A program made the position numbers and the translations under genes. The notes beneath the pieces were generated by a model. The model saw nothing but the letters and a program-made list of their open reading frames with translations, made no database searches and had not been told where the DNA came from. 64,000 nucleotides of DNA from Trichobilharzia regenti (lineage: Eukaryota > Platyhelminthes > Trematoda > Strigeidida > Schistosomatidae): the NCBI GenBank assembly GCA_944472135.2, contig OX235265.1, positions 41,513,459 through 41,577,458 of the forward strand. The letters run 5' to 3'. Shown one piece after another: positions 1 to 9,892 of the stretch (its first letter is position 1; each line of letters opens with the position of its first letter).

Positions 1-361
1 CCTCACTATGTACTAACTGGAATTCGTACATCGAATCAAGCAAAAACAACGAGAATTGTGATAGTAATTTTTTTCTAATCACGATAACTAAAATTCAGAC
101 ATACGGATCGTATTTGAATGAAAGTGTGGAATCTGTAATCATTTTATCCATCGTCAAGCATACTTATACACACTGGACTAACAACAGTACAATTAGTCAT
201 CCATCATCAGATAAATAAGAACGATTAACAATGTATTAAATCATCACTCGAATTTGTTTACTTGATTAGAAGTCAAACAGAAAAGTCTGTATGACTCATT
301 ATATCATGAATACACGAAATGTGTGTATGTAAGAATATATAAACAAATCAGCTCAATTATT

Positions 362-705
362 CAAGAAGCCGTGACCAGTAGGGTACAGCAGGTTGAAGAT
401 GAGGCAGTAACTCATCGAAGAAGACATTGCGAAATGGTCGTGAATTGGCAGAAGTTAGGATTCAAAGACCATTGGATCGAGTCCCAGTGGTTCAATGGTC
501 TACGAGCTCGCTAGCCTTGTAACAGGAATGTCCTGGGTTCGAACCCTGATGGGTGCGTGCTGATGAACAGTCCCGAACTAGGACGAAACAGCTATCCAAT
601 ACTCCCAGGTTTTCCAGTGGTTCTCTAACTGATGTCAGCTCATGACGAAATCCGCCATTCAATCAAACAAAATTCCTACAAAACCAATACTTGATAATTT
701 AAGAA
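362..705 (+). mobile_element. SINE-C copy with decayed hammerhead
   Basis: Near full-length SINE-C. It runs from the 5' part (gtgaccagtagggtacagcag) through the unit around gaattggcagaagttag, a tRNA-like A box (tggttcaatggtctacgagc), a B box (gggttcgaaccc), a hammerhead-like segment at about 548-600 and the tail gtcagctcatgacgaaatcc. The hammerhead reads AUGAACA where CUGANGA is needed, so two invariant core positions are lost, although GAAA is kept. The tail ends near ccaatacttgataa, as in other copies. No target duplication was recognised. Confidence 0.8.
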
Positions 706-1054
706 AATTAAACTAATGAACTTTTATTCCACTTTTACCCCAATAAACTTTCTAGTATAATTTTGATAGACCTTTGTTAGTATTATTCTACTTTAATATT
801 CGTAGATTTATAACTGTACAGCCTGAAGAGGTTAATGAAGACAATTATTCGTTCAAATCATTCTTGTTCTGAATCATATTACGGGGCTATTTAATTTAAT
901 GAGGCATTAATTTCTCACTAAAATCCCGAAATACTTTTCTTTCTTACTTAGCTGTCTTATCGATATAGAACTGAGGTAAAGATTTTCTCAATGCATATAG
1001 CACCCTGTTTGCTGTTAAAAACGTAAACGTGCAAAGTTCGCAACGTTATCCCCA
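706..1054. other. No gene seen; one PLE-UTR-like motif
   Basis: AT-rich sequence without a coding signal. Around 810-850 lies tgtacagcctgaagagg, which resembles the motif tgtagagcctgatgaag found in PLE 3' UTRs at 33.96, 41.77 and 63.2 kb. It may be a short PLE remnant. Nothing else is recognised. Confidence 0.4.
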
Positions 1055-1440
1055 CGTGTTGTTCCATCAGCATGGAACACCCGACCTAGGTTTCGTGTTT
1101 GTTGGTATTCGTTAGCAAGGCGTGTCTGCAATATTGACATTCCAACACGAGTCATCAGTCAGAAACCTTACCACTGAACTATTCAGGCCCACGACTAGCT
1201 TCGTATAAGACTATTACGGGTATTTTTAATTGAACACTAGTTAGTAACTAGATCCATTGCACCCTGTCGATTAACTCCAACCGTCTAATGTCCAATCAGA
1301 GTGCTCCGTGATGGTCAATCCCCTAGATTGGAAGCTACACTGCCAACTTGACTGATGGAATTCAGTCTGCGTTAACACCAATGTCTAGGCTTATTGACAT
1401 TAATTACTACCTAGTGTAAAATCAAATTATCACCAATTAA
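1055..1440 (-). mobile_element. SINE-D copy (tRNA-headed repeat)
   Basis: This stretch aligns by eye with 48895-49370: both share the 'gacctaggtttc', 'cattccaacacgag/catatcccttctgag', 'taccactga.ctattcaggc' and 'gactgat.gaattcagtctgc' blocks in the same order and spacing. On the minus strand the block at about 1140-1195 reads like a tRNA D-arm/A box (gcctgaatagttcagtggtaa). The B box is decayed here, so this is the older copy. The family has not been matched to a named repeat. Confidence 0.6.
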
Positions 1441-2049
1441 ATTCGATCACAACCTTTTCTATCCCACTAGTATACTGTCAATGTTTCTGTGTGTAAATCA
1501 TTACATAAAACTAAATTTTTAATGAATGTTTACACGAAAATGCTCAATGGTATTTTTTTAAAAAGTATATGTTGTATTTCATACACTTTTCGATCCAATT
1601 GACAATAATATATTTTTTCCCCCTTATTATTGTTATTCAGCCAACGATATGTAATATCAGATTATGACATTAAATCATTTGGCTTTGAGTTGTGTGTCCA
1701 ATAGATTTTAGGAAAATACTGAAGCTTTATTTACACTTCTGAGTTTGTTTGTTTGTTTTTTCCACTTATTAAATTATGCAGATATTTGTAATCAGGCAAT
1801 TTTTGTCTGCTTGCGTCATTCTTGAAACTACAATAAAAAAATTAAAGAAAATTATGGACTATGAATATTTGTAAGTAGTGTGAATAAATAGATATACACA
1901 TCGGTGGTAAGTGGAAGTTATTCAGGTGCATGAAGACAAATTTAGGAAAAAATCACTCAGTACACTTAAGAATTGACTTGTAAATTACACGAGATACACA
2001 GATAACTTCACTTATCTGTAAGTTAATCTCGAAAATTTTCAAATGTTGA
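1441..2049. other. No gene seen
   Basis: AT-rich DNA with homopolymer runs and no open frame above background. No repeat family was recognised between the SINE-D copy and the SINE-B/SINE-C nest. Confidence 0.5.
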
Positions 2050-2480
2050 TTTGCAGAAATTTGATTGGTTACAGGTTTGACCTATGTGTGCGTCGGTGGC
2101 ATAGCGGTTAAGACGCTCGCCGATCATGCACATGGGTTGGGGTTCGGCCCCTGGCCGGCGCAATCCTCTACATCACTCAGCCAGAAGTAAAGCTGGTGAA
2201 GAGGAAAGGTTGGGCATGAGGCTAGCAACCCCATCCTGTAAAAATAAACACTTCTACAGAAACTTCAAGCCTCTAGCTTGAAGCTCTATGTTCCACTCGG
2301 AACGTGAAGGAAAGAAAAAACAGGTTTGACCACGAGCTAACATCATTTAGGGAACTGTTGGAAAAACCAGGCGATAGTGAACAGGTGTCTTGTCTTAGTT
2401 TTGGAGTTTTCATCAGATATGTAACCAAAATAATCCCCACAAACCGATACTTGGAAATTAATCTGATATTTACTAGCAAC
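2050..2480 (-). mobile_element. SINE-C fragment split by a SINE-B
   Basis: The left piece (2050-2087) carries the minus-strand tail start (tttgattggttacagg). After the SINE-B the minus-strand tail and hammerhead region resume (ccacgagctaacatcatttag, then gttttcatcag). From about 2420 the sequence switches to plus orientation and reads 'ccccacaaaccgatacttgg', a SINE-C tail, running straight into the head 'aaattaatctgatatttac'. This is one of the tail-to-head junctions discussed in the findings. Confidence 0.65.
2088..2320 (+). mobile_element. SINE-B copy nested in SINE-C
   Basis: tRNA-like head from gtgcgtcggtggcatagcgg (A box), with B box ggggttcggcccc. The body follows (gccagaagtaaagctggtgaagagg, ggttgggcatgaggctagcaac), and the LINE-like tail is gctctatgttccactcggaac followed by an A-rich end. 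The 12-bp sequence acaggtttgacc flanks it at 2071-2082 and 2320-2331, a clear target-site duplication. The insertion therefore postdates the SINE-C copy it interrupts. Confidence 0.85.
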
Positions 2481-2514
2481 TGGCTGTAAACAGGAAGCTA
2501 CTGGGCGTTTAATG

Positions 2515-2790
2515 AGAAGTGACCAGTGACCTCCACCGATTCAGGTAAGCGGACATTTACTCGCGCTATATATTACGGATTGGCAGAAGTTGGAATCCAT
2601 GGGTCATTTGGTTCCGCCTCAGTGGTTGAATGGTCAGCGAACTCGCCTCGTCAACTGAAAATCCCCGGTTGATATGTCCTGATGAGAAGTCCTAAACTGG
2701 GACGAAGTAGCTGTTCACTACTCCCTGATTTTTCAGTGGTACTCTAACTGATGGCAGCTCGTGATCGAACTTGTAACCTCTAAATTTGAA
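2515..2790 (+). mobile_element. SINE-C copy, degenerate hammerhead
   Basis: Plus-strand SINE-C with the blocks gattggcagaagttgg, a decayed A box (tcagtggttgaatggtc), a hammerhead-like segment at about 2670-2730 (cctgatgagaagtcc ... gggacgaagtagc) and the tail ctctaactgatggcagctcgtgatc. The core is altered (GAAG in place of GAAA, and an extra base before the stem II GUCC), so cleavage is not expected. It lies directly after the opposite-strand fragment, another fold-back-like arrangement. Confidence 0.7.
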
Positions 2791-4370
2791 ATGGCGTTTT
2801 GATATTTTGTAGTTTTTATCTGAATTCTTTGAACTGATTAGGAATTTTTCCAACTGATAATTATTCAGAAGTCATATGTTCTCTTTATCATTTTCATGAA
2901 AACAAGAAAAATAAGATTTGCATCAGGAAACTTAAAATGTACATGAAGTAAGGATATACATCTTTTACTCTTTTGAGCAGAAATTAGACTTGAAAACCTC
3001 AATCTAGGGAATTGGCGACCACTTATGAAATGCTGACATTTTATACTGCAAATCTAGTTCTTCTTGCCCTGATGAAGATTATCTAGAAGTGGTTTATTTA
3101 GATTTCCCAAATGGCGCTTTAGGGAGTAATGCTGTAACGGTAGAAGACAAAAGACTTGGTAACAGAATGTTTACTTGGAATTCGACAGCTCTATGTACAA
3201 CTTATCTAGAAATCGTCATTTGCAAAGATCTTTCGTGTTGTGCTACTTATGCCTTTCATATTGTGTTTCTTGGTCTTATTTTTACGTCTCCCATTTGTTT
3301 GCCGCAACACTGGTTCATTTGCTTGCTCTCTTTGATGTCAAGTCTATCACTCCACTATTTGATATTTTTATGCCGACGAATACAGAACCATGAGTAAATA
3401 AATCCAAAATTAACAAACAATAGACGATGTCCAGTCATCAGGCTAAGATAGAATGTAATGTATCGAATGTTGGGAAGAGAAAAAGGAAAAAGAAAGTCTT
3501 TAGTAAGTCTTTTATCAAATTGTTTTGTTTATATCCACAGAGAAGCTTTTTGGGAACATTAATCCTAGTGATGATAACAATAGTCTAAATACTTGCTGAA
3601 TTCAGTTGTATGTAAGAATGTAAAAACACACTAGTTCATTAAAACTTTTACAATATATAGGCAAGTGATTAATGTGACATGTGTAATTTATTAACTTGTA
3701 GTGTTTCCCTCTAGAAGGAAAAAAATTTTATACACTGTGTCTAAGATAGTCTTTAAACATATTTTCAAATAGGAGTTTTGCACCATAAACTTAAATGCTT
3801 CAGTATATCAACAAGTTTTCTTTGAAAAGAACATAACACAAGTCTAGAAAAACAATTCACTCCAAAGCATTCATTCATTAGTATTTGCCTATCACAGGAT
3901 AATACTTCAAGTTTTGTTTTTAAAACACAATGGAGAAATATGTCTACACTAGTTGGGTTGTGTTTCATGTGATATGAAAAATGGCGTATTCCGAACTGTG
4001 ACTTAGCAGTTAGTGTACGAGGTAAATTTTCATTAACTGTTGCAGTTAAGTGAGAATGATTTAAGTAGAGAAGAATAAATATGTAAAAAGTTCGATTCTC
4101 ACATGTTTGAAAGAGCAAATATCTTCTACAATATATTACTAAGTTGAAAATCACTCTTTATTAGAATATTCAAATAGTTCTTTCTTTGGTATTAAATGTG
4201 GATGTATACTGATGCTGACAAAACTAATTTGACGTTGATCAGAATAAAGATTAATGGCTTAAGTATTACTAACAGAAATTATTTGTACAGAGAAAAAAAG
4301 ATTCATGGAACTCATAGTATCTCCACCAAGTATGTGGATTTGTGTAACGGTAAATTGAAAAATTTCAACT
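2791..4370. other. No gene recognised
   Basis: Plus-strand open stretch 3089-3397 (102 codons) and minus-strand 3765-4154 (129 codons) have no recognisable motif, and their composition (Leu/Phe/Ile/Cys-rich) is typical of translated AT-rich DNA. The T-rich block at about 3230-3370 (gtttcttggtctt, tttgccgcaacactggttcatttgc) loosely resembles 38700-38800, which suggests an old unnamed repeat. No exon-like pattern was seen. Confidence 0.45.
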
Positions 4371-4615
4371 AAAGAGGTGTAATGCACAGATGTTTCATCC
4401 TAGTTTGCAATTGTTCATCAGTACACATGAACAAATTCATCGAGGGTCGAACTTAAGGCCTTCAAGTTACAAGGAAAGCCTCTGGAACAGAGCACAATAT
4501 AGTCACTGAATTCTAACTCTTGCCGATTCACCACTGTCAGCCAATTCCATTTGTTGGTGAGTTTGTGTCCTCTCATCGGTCAAGAATTCCCACTAGAACT
4601 CCTGGAAATCCATCC
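4371..4615 (-). mobile_element. SINE-C copy, old
   Basis: Reads on the minus strand as tRNA-like B box, hammerhead-like segment and the start of the tail. The plus strand shows gatgtttcatcctagtttgc (hammerhead region), ttcaagttacaagg, gaattctaactcttgccgattcacc and cccactagaactcctgg. The ribozyme core and stem II are damaged. Confidence 0.6.
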
Positions 4616-5164
4616 TGTCCTGCACTGACTTGTTTCTGATTAGTTTCACTGTTATGTAATTTGAAGTCAGTTTAAATCCCCAAAAAGCAACACTTGAACA
4701 TTGAAAAATCAATAGTCTGTCAGAATTAAGATATCGACATATTCAGTAATCTGATTTTCATCATTATAAAGTTTAATTAAGCGTTTGTTGTATTTCTCTG
4801 AGTACAACATTTATGAACTTAGAAAAAAATTATCATGAAAGTAAGCTAGTTTTACGTATTACTTATTTACTTCTGTCTCTCAAAACTTCAGTTACTTGCT
4901 ATTTTCATTTCTATGCATTCGCTGACAAAAACTGTTTGACTTCACTGAGTAAATGTTATGACGGAGTAATACAGGGTTGTCAGGTTCACGTAACTTGACT
5001 AAAATGAGTCTTTCGACACGTCACTATAATCAAATAATCACTGAAAATATCTCCCACATTGAAATAGACACAAAGTCAGATTCAATCGCAACAGCCTCTA
5101 TTGGAAAAAATACGTGGTATATCATATTTACAAAACCTCAGAAATTGAAGCCATAAATAAAAAC

Positions 5165-5305
5165 CACACTCACTGGGAATTCTGGTACATCCAGATGACA
5201 AGTCTCAAATAAGACGAAATCTGAATCCTGGATTCTACTGTTAGTTACTGTCCACCAAATGTAAAGCTGATTGGTAGTACTACATCACAAATCCTCAAGA
5301 ACTGA
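5165..5305 (+). mobile_element. Sm-alpha-like hammerhead repeat, fragment
   Basis: Fragment of the schistosome tRNA-derived hammerhead repeat. It holds helix I (acatccag, about 5187-5194), a core region, stem II (gtctcaaataagac), GAAA (5216-5219), the cleavage side aatc and ctggatt (from 5228), then downstream unit sequence (tgtccaccaaatg). The tRNA head is missing. It abuts a LINE 3' end that starts at about 5313. Confidence 0.75.
5185..5235 (+). ncRNA. Decayed hammerhead ribozyme (Sm-alpha type)
   Basis: Type I hammerhead layout. Helix I is AUCCAG/CUGGAU, stem II is GUCUC...AAGAC, and GAAA and the UC cleavage dinucleotide are present. The core reads AUGACAA, so C3 and another invariant core position differ from CUGANGA. 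Self-cleavage is not expected. Confidence 0.6.
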
Positions 5306-5312
5306 AGCCAAC

Positions 5313-5935
5313 AATTATTATTACTATTATATCCTTTAATTCCTAGAGGAACATAGGGATTCAGCCGAACGTCTCCATTGCGTCCGCTTTTCTGCCACCT
5401 TTTTCACCCCGCTCCAAGTCTTCCCACATGCTTTCATCTCTTCTTCACATGACCTCCTCCAATTCACCCCACCCTGTCACTGACGACCAACTCGCCGCTT
5501 CCCTTTCACCTTCCACTCGAGCAATGGCTTGTCTAGTGATGTCACTTGATGGTTTGTTTTCTCAGAGTATGGCCAATCCATCTCCATTTCTTCCTGCCTA
5601 CTTGTTTCACAATCGGTTCCTGCTGAGTTGGTTCGCTCACTGCCAGAGATCCATGTTGCTGGTCTTTTCTGGCCATCTGATCTTGAGTATTGAGTGAAGA
5701 CAACTGTCAATGAAGGTCTGTAGTTTGTTTGAGATGCTCTTTATGACGCGCTGACCAAGTCTCTGATCCGTACAGTAGCACTGACTGACTTCATATTGGA
5801 GTTGGAAATCCGGATCTTATTTTCATTTTCATGCTGAGTGCTGTTGACCTGCACATAGACTTGAGAGTAATGAAAGCTTGTCTTGCTTTTCCGATTCTGG
5901 CTTTGATATCCTCGTCAGTTCCGGCAACAATAGAC
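5313..5935 (-). mobile_element. LINE 3' end (LINE family 1)
   Basis: A 5'-truncated non-LTR retrotransposon. The plus strand starts with the reversed 3' end (attattattactattatatcc, then ttcctagaggaacatagg) and runs into the C-terminal coding region of the reverse-transcriptase ORF. The minus-strand frame 5477-5710 encodes QKRPATWISGSERTN, then [20 protein letters not shown] and [13 protein letters not shown], matching copies at 14.5, 20.0, 39.6 and 62.8 kb. There are frameshifts and stops. The 3' end is a short (AAT)n-like tail, typical of LINEs that end in microsatellite-like repeats. Confidence 0.85.
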
Positions 5936-8416
5936 GAACCAAAAGCTGTGCATTCAGATTATCATATCAATGCAGGCATAAATCATGGCTTCGAAGCCAA
6001 CAGACGGCTTGTCTGTTTTAACAATAGAACTATTTTGAAATAAGAATGACTAATCCATATAAAGGCCATCATTACTGTTGTTTGTTGTCAAGATTGTATG
6101 ATGAACCAGCCTAAGCTATTAGCTTGTTTTGCCTGTAAACAACTAATCACGACCAAGCTATATGATACTGCTCAATAGTGGACTGTTTTATCACACGAAG
6201 AAGAGCGGTTCTAACCTAATTTCTAAGATATTACCTTCCAAGGAACGCCCTTAAACTAAGGTTTGTTTTAGATAGATAATAAACATAAATTATATAGAAT
6301 ATATTTTGCCAGAAGAATGGCTATAACAATAGTTCAGGTTGTTGATTTTCAAGATGTATGCTGAAATTTATTACTTACACTCTTCAATTAAAAAATTATA
6401 GTTTCTGTTGTGTGAGCCATCAGTAGAACGAAATGGCGTTATATACTACTGACTGATTGCGACGAGTAGTTATATGCCACTCACATTAACCAGTAGTGTT
6501 CACTAGTCCAGATCGAAGGGATGTAAACATCGGACGATTGTTTCGCTCTTATGGCAAGTGGCTCATCAGTAAGCAGTTAAAACATTCTGCTACAAGGTTA
6601 TAATTATAGTGCGACAGCATGCAAAAATTATATTGAATTGGACTTAAAAAAAGGTAACAATTGAGAGAATACCGGAAATTGTTCAAAGTGAAATTAATGA
6701 TAACAATCGACATAATAAAGGAATGTATAAACAAAATGAAAAGTAAGTAAGGCCGAAGTATGTATGCGGATTATCATACCTTAGCAAAGACGGATGAAGA
6801 CCATGATAGTTGGAGGGGGTTGAAAAAACGTTTACAGTCTACAAAATTCTGGCTTTTCTATTTCGATGCCCAAAGCTTCAGCAATAGGGATGAGTATACG
6901 CAGTTTGACTGAGCTCAGAGAACCGAATCAGTTCAGACTATATGATTTCTGGCTAGCTATTTAGGTGGGCTGGTAATACCATAAATCAAATTCTCAGCTT
7001 TCAGTTTATACAATTGAGCTAAGTCAGTCTGCGTACACCATCGATGACCCAGGCCTTTAAACGACAGAAATAGTCGTCCGATGTTTAAGTCACTTGGATC
7101 TGGTTACCAAGCTCTCCTAATCAATAAGTACTGCACGGCGTCATGCATGTGTGCTTGCCTTCTTTGACTACCATTAATGCTATCGAACAGATCACGTATT
7201 GTGATCTGAATGATTTCGATTTTCAAAGAAGGCTGTGTGTAATTTCATCTTGAACTGCGTACATGATTGCAAATTATTTAAAGTGTAGTAATACTTGTTC
7301 AAGAAATGGATTGAATTAATAATTTGCAAGGTAGGTAGGTAGGTAGGTGAGTAAACTTTGAGTTTTTAAAGCTGGTATCAAATCTTGATGTCAACATTGA
7401 GATCTACTCGAAATGAAATCAAATTAGGCTGTATATTCTGTTCTCATTTTGTCAATAGCATCATCAGATAGCAATTGAAAATAATGCCATATCTAGCTAG
7501 TTATTCTAAAAATGTATTGAATACGCGAAAGTATAAAAATACTCCAACACATATATCACTAAGTTTAATCTTAAGTTTAAGACCGTCTTTACCAAATATG
7601 TATTCCTACATCAAATTGATTTATGAAGTGGCTTGGCAAAATTTCTATTACTTATCTGTGGAAAGCAAATAAACAACAAACATTTAAAGTTATCATTGGA
7701 AAAAAAGAATATTCAACCATGTGACATAAAATTCAATATCAAGGAAAAAATTAACTTGTTTACACAAACATGCATGCTTGTGCATCCAGTAAACGTGCCT
7801 ACTTAAACACACACACACACACACAGACACTCATACACACAGAGCAGAACTAAAGCTTTATTTATGTGGAGGGTTATAATAGAGAGAGAGAGAGAGAGAG
7901 GGTGGGCAGTGAAAGCAAGACGAGTATTACAAACACAATAGAGATTGTTTTTGGCGATATGCCAAACCAGCTGAGCGCAGATCACTAAAGTTGACCTCAA
8001 ATTAATAGGGGTCAAAAAAAGAGAAGCAGAAGAAGAGATTACGATGAAGCATATTGAGTTTTGGTTTTGACCTAATTTCAAGTTTATCTCTGTTTGTGTG
8101 TGTGTGTGTGTGTGTGTTCTATATCATCAGTCTACTGCTTATTTCATTATTTTCATGCATGATTTATATGAGAAAGAGTGAGTCATTCATCTTCAGTGTT
8201 CGAAAAGAAAACCACTGAAGAAAAAAGAGAAAAAATGGATCAGTTTTACGACTATGAACATTTTAGAACTAAAAAAAATAAATTAATCCAGTTTAAGTAG
8301 TGAGTAGTAATAAAGGTGAACGGTTCATTTGGTATTGATGGATACTATGCTCCATGGACATCACATAATATTACTTAGAATGACAAAAAGAGATTTCTGG
8401 AAGTAGAAATATGTTT
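5936..8416. other. No gene seen; microsatellite cluster at the right end
   Basis: 5.9-7.3 kb shows neither coding signal nor recognised repeat. From 7.3 kb simple repeats cluster: (GTAG)n at about 7328-7350, (AC)n at 7808-7824, (GA)n at 7881-7900 and (TG)n at 8096-8118. The AC and TG runs lie about 290 bp apart on opposite strands. The minus-strand open frame 7803-8081 is an artefact of these repeats. Confidence 0.5.
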
Positions 8417-8600
8417 CAGGATTTCATCATGAGCTGACATTAGTTAGAGAAACATTGGAAAACCTGGAAGGACTGGACAGCTGTTTCGTTCTAGTTTGGG
8501 ACTCTTCAGCAGTACACACACACCGGGGTCCGAACCCAAGACCTTCTGGTTACAAGGCGAGCTATCTCGTAGACCATTAAGCCACTGGGACTCGATCCAA
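8417..8600 (-). mobile_element. SINE-C, left arm of a fold-back pair
   Basis: Minus-strand SINE-C 3' half: tail (caggatttcatcatgagctg), hammerhead, B box (ggtccgaacc) and A box (accattaagccactgg). It stops in the region upstream of the A box and is joined through ggacacttaaatacc to a plus-strand copy. The two arms have nearly identical hammerheads, including the same GAAC change in stem II, so they derive from the same subfamily or from each other. Confidence 0.85.
8470..8516 (-). ncRNA. Hammerhead ribozyme with intact catalytic core
   Basis: On the minus strand: helix I strand GUACUG, core CUGAAGA (8509-8503), stem II GUCCC...GAAC, GAAA (8487-8484), short helix III CAGCUG and cleavage site GUC (8478-8476) just before CAGUC. 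All invariant core residues are present. Weak points are the GGAC-to-GAAC change in stem II and the very short helix III, which is also a feature of schistosome hammerheads. Confidence 0.6.
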
Positions 8601-8879
8601 GGACACTTAAATACCAATGAGATGCTCACTGGCGACTGGCCCTATTCAGGTAGGTAATTACCTGGGTTCCAGTGGGAAGTCGTGACCAGTAGGGTGCAGC
8701 AGGTCGGGTGTGAGGACAAATACTCGCCGAAGACATTGGCTAGGGGTCGCGCTATGTCGTGATTTGGCAGAAGTTAGAATTCATGGACTGGCCACTGGAT
8801 CGGGTTCCAGTGGCTTAATGGTCTACGAGATAGCTCGCCTTGTAACCGGAAGGTCTTGGGTTCGGACCCCGGTGTGTGT

Positions 8880-8926
8880 GTACTGCTGAAGAGTCCCAAA
8901 CTAGAACGAAACAGCTGTCCAGTCCT
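8880..8926 (+). ncRNA. Hammerhead ribozyme with intact catalytic core
   Basis: Helix I is GUACUG (8880-8885) with CAGUCC (8920-8925), four of six pairs. The core is CUGAAGA (8886-8892), stem II GUCCC...GAAC, GAAA is at 8908-8911, helix III is CAGCUG, and predicted cleavage falls after GUC between 8919 and 8920. The core fits the family rule CUGANGA...GAAA...UH. The stem II GAAC weakens one pair. Confidence 0.6.
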
Positions 8927-8940
8927 TCCAGGTCTTCCAT

Positions 8941-9102
8941 TTATTTTTTATTTTTTTTTATTTTTTATTTACAGCTTGATTCCACACTGTAGTTTTGGTA
9001 CAAGTATGGAATTTTCAGCATGGATATCGGTAGCCCAAATTTCGCAGGCCGACCATAGATATCAGGTATGCGCCGGCGTGGGCTCGAACCTCGGACCACC
9101 AT
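8941..9102 (-). mobile_element. SINE-A copy nested in SINE-C
   Basis: Minus-strand SINE-A. The A/T-rich tail lies at the left (8941-8970), followed by the body (cagcttgattccacactg, caagtatggaattttcagc, accatagatatcagg) and a tRNA head cut off inside the B box (ctcgaacctcggacc). It interrupts the SINE-C tail between 'aggtcttccat' and 'attggttctc', so it is the younger insertion. Confidence 0.85.
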
Positions 9103-9172
9103 TGGTTCTCTAACTAATGTCAGCTCATGATGAAATCCTGAAACCAATCAACTCCCTACAAACCAACACTTA

Positions 9173-9592
9173 AAAATATGTTCGTCAGTTTAAGTGAGTT
9201 GTGAAATGCTTGTCCATCTGTCCAGTAATGTAGCGAATAATACTACTTCTCTGTGTATCGCATTAAAAAGCTTATATCTTTAAAAGATAATTTAAGCAAC
9301 TGCATAGTTATCTAAAAAAATCCTTTGGCGTAGTCAACTTATTTTAAGAGGAAATTTGGAAAAAGCTTTAGGATGCCTGCCATTAGTTCATTCCTAAGTT
9401 GCCATAATATTCTTCTAGACGTTAAAGAATTACGTGGAAAATTTAAAAAGTGCCATTGTGTATTTTAAGGAGCAATTCCTCTTCATGTAGGTGGAAGTGA
9501 TTCAATTTAGGAACCTCTTTATGGATAAGATAACGGATAATGGAGTTATACTCTACCACAGTGCCCAAGTTTTGTACTTATATCAATTATTA
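9173..9592. other. No gene; short PLE-like remnant
   Basis: Mostly unassigned. At about 9535-9592 the sequence ggagttatactctaccacag, then gtgcccaagttttg, matches blocks at 22.60-22.63 kb and 46.78-46.82 kb, which belong to a PLE-associated repeat. The fragment ends where the LINE 3' end begins. Confidence 0.45.
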
Positions 9593-9691
9593 TTATTATT
9601 GTTCCCTTGGGTTCCTAGTGGAACATAGGGCTTCAGCTGCGCGTCTCCACTTGCTTCTGTCTTCTGCTCTACTTTTCACCTGCATCCATCT

Positions 9692-9892
9692 AATTGAATT
9701 GGATTTTTTTTTGATTTTCCCATCGATTGATTGGACCGAAGTGCTCGGTCTCAGGTTGACATGTCTGCTTCTTGTGCAGATGCTTCGACGATGTCCGGGC
9801 ATTTAGTTAGTATACAATTGGTGGATGGTGGCTAGCAGTGGAATCCAGGATGCGCATTTCGTCCTGTTTGGGACTCGTCATCTGGATGTACC
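9692..9892 (-). mobile_element. Sm-alpha-like repeat nested in the LINE
   Basis: On the minus strand it starts at the hammerhead (acatccagatgacgag) and continues through ctggattccactgctagcc, gtatactaactaaatgcccg and gagcacttcggtccaatc to the end at ccaattcaatt. The tRNA head is absent. The 14-bp acctgcatccatct occurs on both sides (9677-9690 and about 9891-9904), a target-site duplication inside LINE sequence. Confidence 0.85.
9842..9892 (-). ncRNA. Hammerhead ribozyme, C3 substituted
   Basis: Helix I is AUCCAG/CUGGAU, stem II GUCCC AAACA GGAC, GAAA is present, helix III is UGCGCA (a self-complementary six-mer) and the cleavage site is AUC. Everything matches the schistosome hammerhead except the core, AUGACGA in place of CUGANGA. 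Loss of C3, which pairs with G8, should abolish or strongly reduce cleavage. Confidence 0.65.

Larger units (their letters stand above)
8601..9172 (+). mobile_element. SINE-C, full-length, split by a SINE-A
   Basis: The most complete SINE-C here. It has head cacttaaataccaatgag, then gatgctcactggcgactggc, gtgaccagtagggtgcagc, ggacaaatactcgccgaag, gcagaagttagaattcatgg, A box, B box (gttcggaccc), hammerhead and tail (gtcagctcatgatgaaatcc ... accaacactt). Without the nested SINE-A it is about 410 bp. The head repeats the last bases of the tail (cacttgaatacc-like), as expected for a tandem or circular unit. Confidence 0.85.

Noticed and set aside
3765..4154. A 129-codon minus-strand gene
   Set aside because: Low-complexity Leu/Phe/Cys-rich translation of AT-rich DNA; no recognisable motif.
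7803..8081. A 92-codon minus-strand protein
   Set aside because: Its ends are made of translated AC/TG and GA microsatellites.
8417..9172. CRISPR-like or direct-repeat array
   Set aside because: The repeated units are inverted SINE-C copies with a nested SINE-A, with no regular spacers.
8417..9172. Twin-priming inversion of a single SINE-C
   Set aside because: Both arms contain the same 3' tail and hammerhead; twin priming of one RNA would not duplicate them.
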